DNA of 45,261 nucleotides from an uncultured Bacteroidales bacterium (lineage in GTDB: Bacteria > Bacteroidota > Bacteroidia > Bacteroidales > Bacteroidaceae). The position numbers and the translations under genes are program-made. The DNA is taken from NCBI GenBank assembly GCA_902788865.1, contig CADALZ010000021.1:1-45261 (forward strand), in the 5' to 3' direction. Of this stretch, positions 38,403-45,261 are shown piece after piece; position 1 is the stretch's first letter, and the number at the start of each line of letters is the position of its first letter. The notes beneath the pieces were generated by a model. The model was not told where the DNA came from and made no database searches. It saw nothing but the letters and a program-made list of their open reading frames with translations.

Positions 38403-40097
38403 TTAGTTTTGAACAGGAGTTGGAACCAAAGGATGATTAACATCCTGATAATACATCTTCAGAACTGTTCCTTCGGAATATTTGTAATTATCTGGAGCAA
38501 CATAATAAACCCATATCTCAGAGCTATCGTCAGAATAGCCCGGGAGAGAGTTATAGTTGTAAGTCATCTTCTGCTTTCCCAGAACCGGGTCATTGTAATA
38601 CAAGAATACCTTAGCGGTTGAACCAGCTGAAGCACTAGACTTAGGCATGATATAGAAATAAGTATATACATCCTTACCCGCAGCTATAGTAAGAGTACCA
38701 TCGGTACTACAATCATAGGAAGTCACCACACCTACGTCATTCTTGTTGGCACGCACTATCTCAAAATCGCTGTTATCTACATAGAGCTCAAACGTAGAAG
38801 AGCCACTGGTCACCAACTGAATCTGCGGAGATTGCATTGGGCGGTTAGCAGGACTACTGGTTGCATCTACATTAGAAGAAACCATCATGTGGCTGGTAGC
38901 CCATTCAGTATAATTACTTGGGGTCACGTCACCATCGGTGTCATAACGATACAGCCAAGAGTCGAACAGACGCATATTAGTTGATGCATCGATTGTATAT
39001 TCAAGTTTAGGTCCATCTGTCCAAGGAGCTACAGTAGGCACTACATACAACGGACCATCATCTGTCACACGGAAAATATTGAACTGATAGATGTGGTTAC
39101 GGATGATGTTATACCTTTTGCCATTTGCATCTATAGTACCAGCGTTATCCCCTTCCTTGACATAGTCACGGAACTGGATGGGGTAATCCGAGAAAACGTT
39201 TTCATAAGTTGCATCGTCAGACTTCCCTAATGTCACTACCAATCTAGCATCTGTATCAGAGGTAGTCCAGTTGTCATACTCTGTAAGGTAGAAAGTCAAT
39301 TCAGTTGCTCCAGCAGGTGCGGTGAAAGTTTTATTCTCTGCAAGAGAGGAGTTCACACGGATGCTGGCATCGAGGTTAAGATCCTCAGTTTTTTCAGCTG
39401 TATCCGCACCCGTTGGCAAAGTGTAGCCACTCTTGTTATAACGTGTCACTTTGACTTCCTTGATGATATATTTCTCAGAAAGGGCCTCACTGGTAAGCTT
39501 TACATTCACCTTTGCCATGGCACGCAGCAGACCGATGGTACCAATATTCTGACGAGCACCTGCTACTAACGACAGAGTAGCCTTATTGATACCCCACATA
39601 GGGATGTATTCAGTATTGCCAGATTCTTCAAATAACTTATAGGTCAATTCATTTAGACTGGTAAGATTGGATGGCTCAACTGTGGCACAATTGGCCAATA
39701 CTACGAACTTATAATCGCCTGCTGTAATTTCTGAAGGCGCAGTACCTACATATTCATATCTGGTGTATTCATAATTATCAGATGTGACATCTTTCGGAGT
39801 ATAAACCAAGTCTTTCAGTGTACCTTTGAACGTACCATCACTTGCGAACACCAGCACCTGCAAGCCATCCAAGTCGATGTAGTTGTCGTACTCAACACCA
39901 TCTTCCTTTGGAGTATAGTTATTCCACGTCTCGTCACCTGCACGCGTAGTACCCTGGACATTGTCCTGCAGCACCAGCGAGAAGATGACCTGCGTCTTGC
40001 CCTCGGGCAGGCAGACGTCATCGTCGTTGACGCAGGAACCTAATGTTAGGACACCTACCAGCAGCGAGAGACTATATATTATATTTCTTAGTTTCAT
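38403..40097 (-). CDS. Fimbrillin-like minor subunit lipoprotein
   Basis: The 564-residue exported protein has lipobox LGSC (Cys22) and TTRA around Arg52. The body has the fimbrillin hallmarks GLLRAMAKVNVKLTSE and KRYNIIRNHIYQFNIFRV. The C-terminal 200 residues form an additional beta-rich part ending TVLKMYYQDVNHPLVP, with no KWKVV tail. By order after the Mfa2/FimB anchor it resembles the Mfa3/FimC class of accessory subunits. It is co-transcribed with its neighbours (20 nt after the anchor gene, 4 nt before the next). Confidence 0.78.
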   Translation of the reverse strand: MKLRNIIYSLSLLVGVLTLGSCVNDDDVCLPEGKTQVIFSLVLQDNVQGTTRAGDETWNNYTPKEDGVEYDNYIDLDGLQVLVFASDGTFKGTLKDLVYTPKDVTSDNYEYTRYEYVGTAPSEITAGDYKFVVLANCATVEPSNLTSLNELTYKLFEESGNTEYIPMWGINKATLSLVAGARQNIGTIGLLRAMAKVNVKLTSEALSEKYIIKEVKVTRYNKSGYTLPTGADTAEKTEDLNLDASIRVNSSLAENKTFTAPAGATELTFYLTEYDNWTTSDTDARLVVTLGKSDDATYENVFSDYPIQFRDYVKEGDNAGTIDANGKRYNIIRNHIYQFNIFRVTDDGPLYVVPTVAPWTDGPKLEYTIDASTNMRLFDSWLYRYDTDGDVTPSNYTEWATSHMMVSSNVDATSSPANRPMQSPQIQLVTSGSSTFELYVDNSDFEIVRANKNDVGVVTSYDCSTDGTLTIAAGKDVYTYFYIMPKSSASAGSTAKVFLYYNDPVLGKQKMTYNYNSLPGYSDDSSEIWVYYVAPDNYKYSEGTVLKMYYQDVNHPLVPTPVQN

Positions 40098-40118
40098 AGC
40101 GTACAGAAATTTATGTCA

Positions 40119-41171
40119 TTATAAATCGGCATCCTGAAGAACTACCTTCCACTTGTTGATGATAATCTCTGAAGACATCCACTCATGTTCAGGCTCACCT
40201 TCACCAGAATAAGAGTCATAGAGGAAGAAGGTCATGTTGTAGTCGTCCTGACGGTCGAGGAATTCCTGGTCGCTCATGCTCTGGCCATACTTGCCCTTGA
40301 TAAGCAGGAACATGTCGATCAATGGCACGGTGATGATATTCTTGCCCTCTGCATTGGTGATGTGTAGCCATGTGCGTGTCTGCCAGTCCTTCACCAAGCG
40401 AGCGGTGTTGAGCTCTGCCATCACCAAGCCCAGCTGCTGTGTCTCACCTTCCTCTTCGGCACGGGTGATCACCTCGGCACTGCCAGACTGCATGAAGTAT
40501 GGCTGGTAGGTCAGCACCTCATCGGGCATCAGGCTGTTGTCGTAGTTCATCTTGCCATCCTCTGAGGTGATGTAGAACTTGAAGTCCTCCACATTGAGGA
40601 TAGTGCCAGAGAGGCTCTGCAGGATGATCTTGATGCGGTTGGAGTCCTTCACCAGCGGAACGGTCACGCTGTGCACGCCTTCCTGGTCGGGGAACGTCAC
40701 ATCGGCCATGCCGTGATAGAGCTGGTCTATCTCTTTCACCACCGCATTCTCATCACGCTTCAGGGTGTTGGTAAGTGCAGTGATAGGGTCGCCCGGCGAG
40801 AGGGTAGGGACGTTGTAGCTGTTCATGCCGTCATTCAGGCCGCCCCATGCCACCAGCTTATACTGGCCTGGAGCCAGATCTACGTCCATCTGATAGCCAT
40901 TGGCAGCCATAGCTGCTACAGAGCCGTTGAAGCTCTTAACGAATTTGCCACTTGCATCAAACGCATAGAGTGACACCGTCTTCACTTCGCTTGCAAACGC
41001 ATCTGCGAACTTCATGTTGTAGTCATAACGGAAGTTTACTTTGTACACAGGTGTACAGTTGCCTTCGTCGTCATAGATAGCATCGTCACAAGCTGTTAGT
41101 ACACCAGCCGAGAGTGCCAGCAGGCTCAGTGAGCCCAGCACCATTTTTCTGATTTCAGCCAATAATCTCAT
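40119..41171 (-). CDS. FimB/Mfa2-family fimbrial anchor lipoprotein
   Basis: The 350-residue lipoprotein (lipobox LTAC, Cys28) has the family opening VNFRYDYNMKFADAFASEVKT followed by VSLYAFDASGKFV. The GQYKLVAWGGL block also matches FimB/Mfa2 proteins, which anchor type V pili in the outer membrane and limit their length. Unlike the pilins it has no TR[A/S] site near residue 50. Its C-terminus (SSEIIINKWKVVLQDADL) nearly repeats that of the major fimbrillin. The start could also be the Met at residue 10. It is preceded by a 199-nt gap holding a terminator and a structured leader. Confidence 0.9.
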   Translation of the reverse strand: MRLLAEIRKMVLGSLSLLALSAGVLTACDDAIYDDEGNCTPVYKVNFRYDYNMKFADAFASEVKTVSLYAFDASGKFVKSFNGSVAAMAANGYQMDVDLAPGQYKLVAWGGLNDGMNSYNVPTLSPGDPITALTNTLKRDENAVVKEIDQLYHGMADVTFPDQEGVHSVTVPLVKDSNRIKIILQSLSGTILNVEDFKFYITSEDGKMNYDNSLMPDEVLTYQPYFMQSGSAEVITRAEEEGETQQLGLVMAELNTARLVKDWQTRTWLHITNAEGKNIITVPLIDMFLLIKGKYGQSMSDQEFLDRQDDYNMTFFLYDSYSGEGEPEHEWMSSEIIINKWKVVLQDADL

Positions 41172-41322
41172 ACTGTTATTTATTTGTTATTATTATCTAT
41201 ATGGTGTCCGCACGGGGCGGATCGTTATTTCCGTTTTTAGTGGGAGTCTCTATTTAGACATCCAGGGTACCACACCTCTCTTTGCACCGATGTGGGGGAG
41301 TGCTTTTAAAAAGTTTTTTAGA

Positions 41323-41356
41323 AAAGTGGTGAAGCCTTTTCAGGCTTCGCCACTTT
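41323..41356 (-). terminator. Hairpin directly after the major fimbrillin gene (partial terminator)
   Basis: On the minus strand AAAGTGG-C-GAAGCCT pairs with AGGCTTC-A-CCACTTT over a GAAA loop, 14 pairs with one internal mismatch. TTTTCTAAAAAACTTTTT follows. It starts 14 nt after the fimbrillin stop codon and lies upstream of the anchor gene in the same transcription unit. Confidence 0.85.
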
Positions 41357-41370
41357 ATAATAGTGTGTAA

Positions 41371-43026
41371 TTACTTACCAAGGTCAACATTCTGCTCTAC
41401 AACCTTCCACTTCAGGATAGCAATCTCTGCAGAGATGTAAGAGTGCTCATCTTCTGGAATAACTGGGATAATTGGAGTAGTATCATCATCAGCAAATGGA
41501 ACTGGGGTGCCCAGACCGTTCACAGACTTAGCGGTAATCTTATACCAGTGGTTACGGATTACACCGTAGAGCTCATGAGCTTTATCACCTGTACCAACAG
41601 TAATTCCGTCGTTCTGAACTATCTTAACGAAGTAGTAAGTCTTACCACCATTCCAGAACTGAACAGTGCGCTTCAGAGCAGTGAAATCTGTAGCTGGATC
41701 AGCCTCGCTATAAGTCTCGCCTGTACCCTTTACATACCATACGGCTGCAGCATCCTTCTTAGCAAGAGTCACTTCTGCCTCATACTGAGGATCAGTCTTC
41801 TTTGTATAAGTAAATTCTATATCAGCAGCACCTACAGTCTTATAGGTTTCACCGTCCTTAGTCCAATACTTATGAGCCAATACATTGGCCAGTTCTGTAT
41901 TGAAACCTTCCTGAGTATAGAGTACACCCATATACTTCACCAAATCCACAGCTTTAGCCTCAGTCTCGCCAGCCTTCTTAGCTTTCAAAGTAGCAGCAAC
42001 TACCACCTGAGTTGGATTTGCCTGATCGGTATTCTCCAGCGTGTATCTTGCAGCGTTAGCAGCTGTGTTAAATGCAAAGTGATTCAAAGTACCAGTATTA
42101 GGAGTTGCCCAGTATGAACGATAGTTAGTAGCATCGTCATACCAGCTCTTATCCAATGCTGTACCGTCCACTTCGTAAGAAGCATCCAGTTTCTTCACCA
42201 GCAATGACTGAGATGGGGTGTTGTCAAGCCACCAGCCATTGATGTCGGCGGTAATTGTTACATCAGCACCATCTACAGAAACAGTAGTAGAAGGCTTTGT
42301 AGCATCTTCTGAGTTTCCAGTATTCTGAGTAGCACCATCGGTAGTTACTTCTACCTTTGCAACCACTCTTTCTACAGGGATACGTACACTTGGATTAGCC
42401 TTAGCCTCTTCTACAGTTTTGTAAACTGTTTCTACATGAGCACCAACTACGGTCCTTACCTCATCATAGATAGAGCTTGACATCACGAACTTGCCAGAAG
42501 TAGTCATAGCCTCTGCTGCATAGTCGGCTACTACAGCCTGGATATCACCCAGTGTGCTGGTCTTAGAAAGCTTAAGATCGCTTAAGCCGGCATTCAGCAC
42601 AGCGATGATTTCTGTAGGATCTTCTACCTTGTTAGCCAAGACAACCACTACCTTAGACAGCTGATCAATGGTCTTCTCTGTACCATCAGTCCAAGGATTC
42701 AGGATAGTTCCTTCCAATGCTTCCATATTGCCATTGTCACCTGCAGTGATCTCGTAAGGATCAGCTACCTGAGTGCCGTTTTTCATAAAGAAGAACAAAG
42801 CTTTGGTTACGGCATCTTCTGCTTCTGAACCCACAGCATAACCTGTTGACAGGTCATCGTTCCAAGCACGTGTGCTAGCCTCACCTGGCATCACGATTTT
42901 CACAGCTACGTAGTCCTTGGCATCAGCACTTCTGCTGGGGCCGTTCACGGCTGGCTCATCATCATTGGTACATGCTGTGAACGCTACGCCCACCAATGCA
43001 CCCATTAATAAATACTTCAGTTTCAT
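41371..43026 (-). CDS. Major fimbrillin (Mfa1/FimA-like pilin), type V pilus
   Basis: The 551-residue prepilin has a lipoprotein signal (FTAC, Cys19) and a TRA motif at 52-54. The body is Thr/Ala/Lys-rich, with the typical fimbrillin elements RIPVERVVAKVEVTTDG and GVIRNHWYKITAKSVNGLG. It ends with SAEIAILKWKVVEQNVDLGK. In Porphyromonas such pilins are exported as lipoproteins, cut after an Arg near residue 46-50, and polymerised when the C-terminal strand fills the vacated groove of the next subunit. Its position after the DUF3868/OmpA-like gene and before the anchor gene, plus the terminator behind it, support major-subunit status. Confidence 0.88.
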   Translation of the reverse strand: MKLKYLLMGALVGVAFTACTNDDEPAVNGPSRSADAKDYVAVKIVMPGEASTRAWNDDLSTGYAVGSEAEDAVTKALFFFMKNGTQVADPYEITAGDNGNMEALEGTILNPWTDGTEKTIDQLSKVVVVLANKVEDPTEIIAVLNAGLSDLKLSKTSTLGDIQAVVADYAAEAMTTSGKFVMSSSIYDEVRTVVGAHVETVYKTVEEAKANPSVRIPVERVVAKVEVTTDGATQNTGNSEDATKPSTTVSVDGADVTITADINGWWLDNTPSQSLLVKKLDASYEVDGTALDKSWYDDATNYRSYWATPNTGTLNHFAFNTAANAARYTLENTDQANPTQVVVAATLKAKKAGETEAKAVDLVKYMGVLYTQEGFNTELANVLAHKYWTKDGETYKTVGAADIEFTYTKKTDPQYEAEVTLAKKDAAAVWYVKGTGETYSEADPATDFTALKRTVQFWNGGKTYYFVKIVQNDGITVGTGDKAHELYGVIRNHWYKITAKSVNGLGTPVPFADDDTTPIIPVIPEDEHSYISAEIAILKWKVVEQNVDLGK

Positions 43027-43054
43027 AATTTAAATGAATTAATAGTAAATAAAA

Positions 43055-44473
43055 TTATTGAATTATTTTCTCGATTTGAGTTATTGCATCTGCGGCTTGT
43101 GCCACACCGCCCTGCTGTGCCTGACGGAAGTAGCTCAAAGCATCGTTATAATTCTCACGCATACCTGCCAGCACACCCTTGGCATACGCTGCCTGTGGGC
43201 TGTTGCCAGCCAACTTCAGGTAGGCTTCGGCACTCATGAGGTCGCCACGGTTCAGTGCAGAAACGGCTGCATTCAGGTTGGCTGTCTCATCCTGTGGGTA
43301 CATACGTACGGCCGTCTGGAACACCTCGTTGAAATCGGCACTGCCTGGCTGATACTGCTGAGATGCCAAGAAGAATTCCTGCAGGCTCAGCTTCTGTGGC
43401 TGAGTCTTTACCAAGTTCTTGATCTCATTGATATCATTGAATCCACGGATGGTGTATTCTATGCGGTAGTCTGAGTGACGCAGACCTGGATAGACATTCT
43501 GCAGCAGATTCTGATAGTCCTGAGCATGGCGGCTCTTGATGCGCCACTCCATCTGGTCGGGCTGCAGACCGCTGTTGCGGATGATGTCCAGAATCTCGTT
43601 CTTACTGCCCAGGCTGCTGGTTTCCAGATACTTCACCAGTCCGTCCCAGTCCTCAGCCACATGGTCGGTCTCATACGTAGAAGCAGGGAAGTCATACAGA
43701 CCAGCCACATACTTGCGCAGAGCCTCGGTACGTCCGGCTGCCAGACGGTCGTTAGCCTGATAGCTACCCTCAGGAGAGGCGAAGCCCTTGATGTAGATCT
43801 TCTGCACCTGTATGTCAGCATCGTTCTTAATACTGTCGATGGTACTACGTATCTTAGCCAGTTCGGTAGGGTTGCGACGATAGTCTGGACGGATATCGGT
43901 GCGGTTCACCACGAAGTCGATGAATGCGGAACCAGAGAGCGCACGGCTCTTTACAGCCTCCACCTGTGGCTGTACATACACGAAGCTAGGCGTGTAGGTC
44001 AGCTTCACGTTGTCGGCCAGCTTGCGCTGGTTCTCACCCAGCACATCGCCACAGCAGCCGTAAGTCTGCTCGCCCAGCACCAAGCTTGAGTTCTCCATCC
44101 ATGGCTCATAGTCCACTGCCTGACGGTAGTCTGCCGTTGCAGGAGCTTTCTTGGCCAGATAGCTGGTCTCCTTAGGGCCGGTAATCATCATCTCACTGCC
44201 GTTGTTACGCAGGTAGTGGTAGTAGCGGGTGCGGCCATAGACTGCCACAGAAGGCAGTTCCACGCGCTGGCTGCCGCTATTATTTATTATATAAGGTGTA
44301 AGCACCACTGCCTCGTTGCTCTTCACACCGAGCTGCGACAACAGCAGGTCCATATCCACCACCATGTATTGGCCGTTCTTAGAGAAACTTACGTTCTCCA
44401 CACCGGCTCTCTGAGCCCTCAACATACTCACTGTAGAGAGCATCATTGCTAAAAGTATAATATATCTCTTCAT
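43055..44473 (-). CDS. DUF3868 / OmpA-like protein of the pilus operon
   Basis: The 472-residue exported protein has a cleavable signal (ending about LRAQ, residue 21). Then come an N-terminal DUF3868 domain (about 22-155), an OmpA-like peptidoglycan-associating region (about 180-270) with IKGFASPEGSYQANDRLAAGRTEAL, and a C-terminal helical repeat part resembling TPRs (about 365-470). Proteins of this kind regularly precede fimbrillin genes in Bacteroidales and are thought to sit at the outer membrane and help pilus assembly; direct evidence is not known to me. The gap to the fimbrillin gene is 28 nt. Confidence 0.85.
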   Translation of the reverse strand: MKRYIILLAMMLSTVSMLRAQRAGVENVSFSKNGQYMVVDMDLLLSQLGVKSNEAVVLTPYIINNSGSQRVELPSVAVYGRTRYYHYLRNNGSEMMITGPKETSYLAKKAPATADYRQAVDYEPWMENSSLVLGEQTYGCCGDVLGENQRKLADNVKLTYTPSFVYVQPQVEAVKSRALSGSAFIDFVVNRTDIRPDYRRNPTELAKIRSTIDSIKNDADIQVQKIYIKGFASPEGSYQANDRLAAGRTEALRKYVAGLYDFPASTYETDHVAEDWDGLVKYLETSSLGSKNEILDIIRNSGLQPDQMEWRIKSRHAQDYQNLLQNVYPGLRHSDYRIEYTIRGFNDINEIKNLVKTQPQKLSLQEFFLASQQYQPGSADFNEVFQTAVRMYPQDETANLNAAVSALNRGDLMSAEAYLKLAGNSPQAAYAKGVLAGMRENYNDALSYFRQAQQGGVAQAADAITQIEKIIQ

Positions 44474-44485
44474 ATCTTCAGACCT

Positions 44486-45091
44486 TTAGAATACGTAAAC
44501 TAAGTTGATGGCAGCCTTGGTAGGACCCACGTAGTGATGTGACTTGCCCGTATCGGTCTTCTTGCCACAACCAGCACAGTTGAACTTGTCATACTTGGTG
44601 TACGCATAGCCAAAGCCAATCTCTGCCTCCAGATTCCAGTGCTTGCTGAGAACCCAGTCGTAGCCATAGGCTATGCCACCACCCACAAACCAGCCTTGGT
44701 AGCGATGGTCTGACAGCTGTGAAAAGTCTGTGCCCAAGAACTTAATACCATTGTTCAAATTACCCACATTGTACTGGCCTCCGAGGGCATGGAAGCCGAG
44801 GAAATGGCCAGCAAAGCGGTCACAGAACCAGTAACGGGCTTCTGGCTGCACCAGCCAATGCTTCCATTTACGGTCGTGAGACATATTCCAGCCGTTGTAG
44901 TTGCCAGAAATGTCAAGCGTCCATTTGGGAGCCAGCCCAAACTCGATGCCCGCGTTGATGGTTGCAGTGGCATCATAGAGAAGATTTGTCTTCACTGCTA
45001 CCTTCTGGGCGTGAAGCGTAGAGAAAAACAACAGCCCCAAGGCCAGCATTGCCGTCCTCAGTAGCCTCTGTCTGATTTGATACACTCTCAT
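44486..45091 (-). CDS. DUF3575 outer-membrane beta-barrel-like protein
   Basis: The 201-residue protein has a signal peptide (cut near LHAQ, residue 29). It has the DUF3575 pattern KVAVKTNLLYDATATINAG, WTLDISGNYNGW, VQPEARYWFCDRF, GYDWVLSKHWNLEAEIGFG and a terminal aromatic VYVF, the last being typical of an outer-membrane barrel sorted by BAM. Two Cys (CAGC) lie in a periplasmic or surface loop near residue 173. It is the first gene of the pilus operon, 12 nt before the DUF3868 gene. Its role in the pilus system is not established. Confidence 0.85.
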   Translation of the reverse strand: MRVYQIRQRLLRTAMLALGLLFFSTLHAQKVAVKTNLLYDATATINAGIEFGLAPKWTLDISGNYNGWNMSHDRKWKHWLVQPEARYWFCDRFAGHFLGFHALGGQYNVGNLNNGIKFLGTDFSQLSDHRYQGWFVGGGIAYGYDWVLSKHWNLEAEIGFGYAYTKYDKFNCAGCGKKTDTGKSHHYVGPTKAAINLVYVF

Positions 45092-45132
45092 GTTTCTATT
45101 TAATTAAATTAATTAGCCTATCATTATCTTAA

Positions 45133-45252
45133 TTTTCCACAGAAAAACGCCTATTTTAGAATATTGCGACTTCTGTAACAAAATGCACAATCTATTACCT
45201 GTTTTCCAAGTCTGTTTTCAAACATTTCTACCCCTATAAGAGGGTTTTCCAC
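45133..45252 (-). promoter_or_regulatory. Upstream region of the pilus operon with three TTTTCCA repeats
   Basis: TTTTCCA occurs at 45133, 45202 and 45245 on the plus strand, twice followed by C. On the minus strand a possible TTTG (45222-45219) precedes TAATAGATTG by 21 nt, a poor -7 match. No clean consensus promoter is visible, and the window ends here. Confidence 0.3.
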
Positions 45253-45261
45253 CCAGTTATA

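Noticed and set aside
45092-45261. Invertible promoter for the pilus operon
   Set aside because: I looked for paired inverted repeats flanking a promoter, as in Bacteroides surface loci, and found none in the visible part. No recombinase gene is adjacent. The window ends too soon to exclude it fully.

Overview
The window looks like a chromosomal segment of a Bacteroidales bacterium, most likely Prevotellaceae (Prevotella/Segatella type). The grounds are Bacteroidota-type promoters (TTTG, about 20 nt, TAnnTTTG), a DUF3575/DUF3868 type V pilus locus, LytS/LytTR signalling, NigD-like, DUF5106 and DUF4375 proteins, and moderate GC. The genus is an inference from family content, not from a search. 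No insertion sequence, prophage, CRISPR array or tRNA was seen.

Layout. (1) 1-139: 3' part of a 5S rRNA and its terminator, the tail of an rRNA operon. (2) 211-6608: a branched-chain amino acid operon, leuA-leuC-leuD-cimA-leuB, preceded by a promoter, a 28-codon leader peptide rich in Leu and Ile codons, and mutually exclusive antiterminator and terminator hairpins. The fourth gene resembles Leptospira-type citramalate synthase, so the operon probably feeds both Leu and Ile synthesis through shared LeuC, LeuD and LeuB. A 21-nt tandem repeat and hairpins follow leuB. (3) 6863-18229: housekeeping and envelope genes: recQ and mnmA (overlapping, minus strand), an S41-like lipoprotein lacking the usual Lys, a DUF4375 protein, a NigD-like lipoprotein, a Yip1-like membrane protein, smpB, a 910-residue metH without reactivation domain, mltF and udk. 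(4) 18451-24424: dsbD-like reductase, a PurF-family protein that lacks the N-terminal Cys nucleophile, pepT and gcvT, ending in a strong bidirectional hairpin. (5) 24469-33200: a small nucleotide-binding-like protein, a GH3 glycosidase lipoprotein, a LytTR regulator and LytS-type kinase (the kinase 5' end looks frameshifted), a carboxylesterase lipoprotein, an AGCS symporter, a DUF5106/thioredoxin lipoprotein and one unknown protein. (6) 33225-33450: an intergenic stretch with several stems and no gene. (7) 33451-45091: a seven-gene type V pilus (FimA/Mfa-like) operon on the minus strand: DUF3575 barrel, DUF3868/OmpA-like protein, major fimbrillin, Mfa2/FimB anchor, and three further fimbrillin-like lipoproteins, one ending in a FISUMP-like domain.

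The most interesting points are the Leu/Ile attenuator in front of a dual-pathway operon, the glutaminase-dead PurF paralogue, and sequence clues to pilus assembly: a TR[A/S] processing motif in four pilins, a C-terminal tail shared by only the fimbrillin and the anchor, and a terminator placed directly after the major fimbrillin gene.
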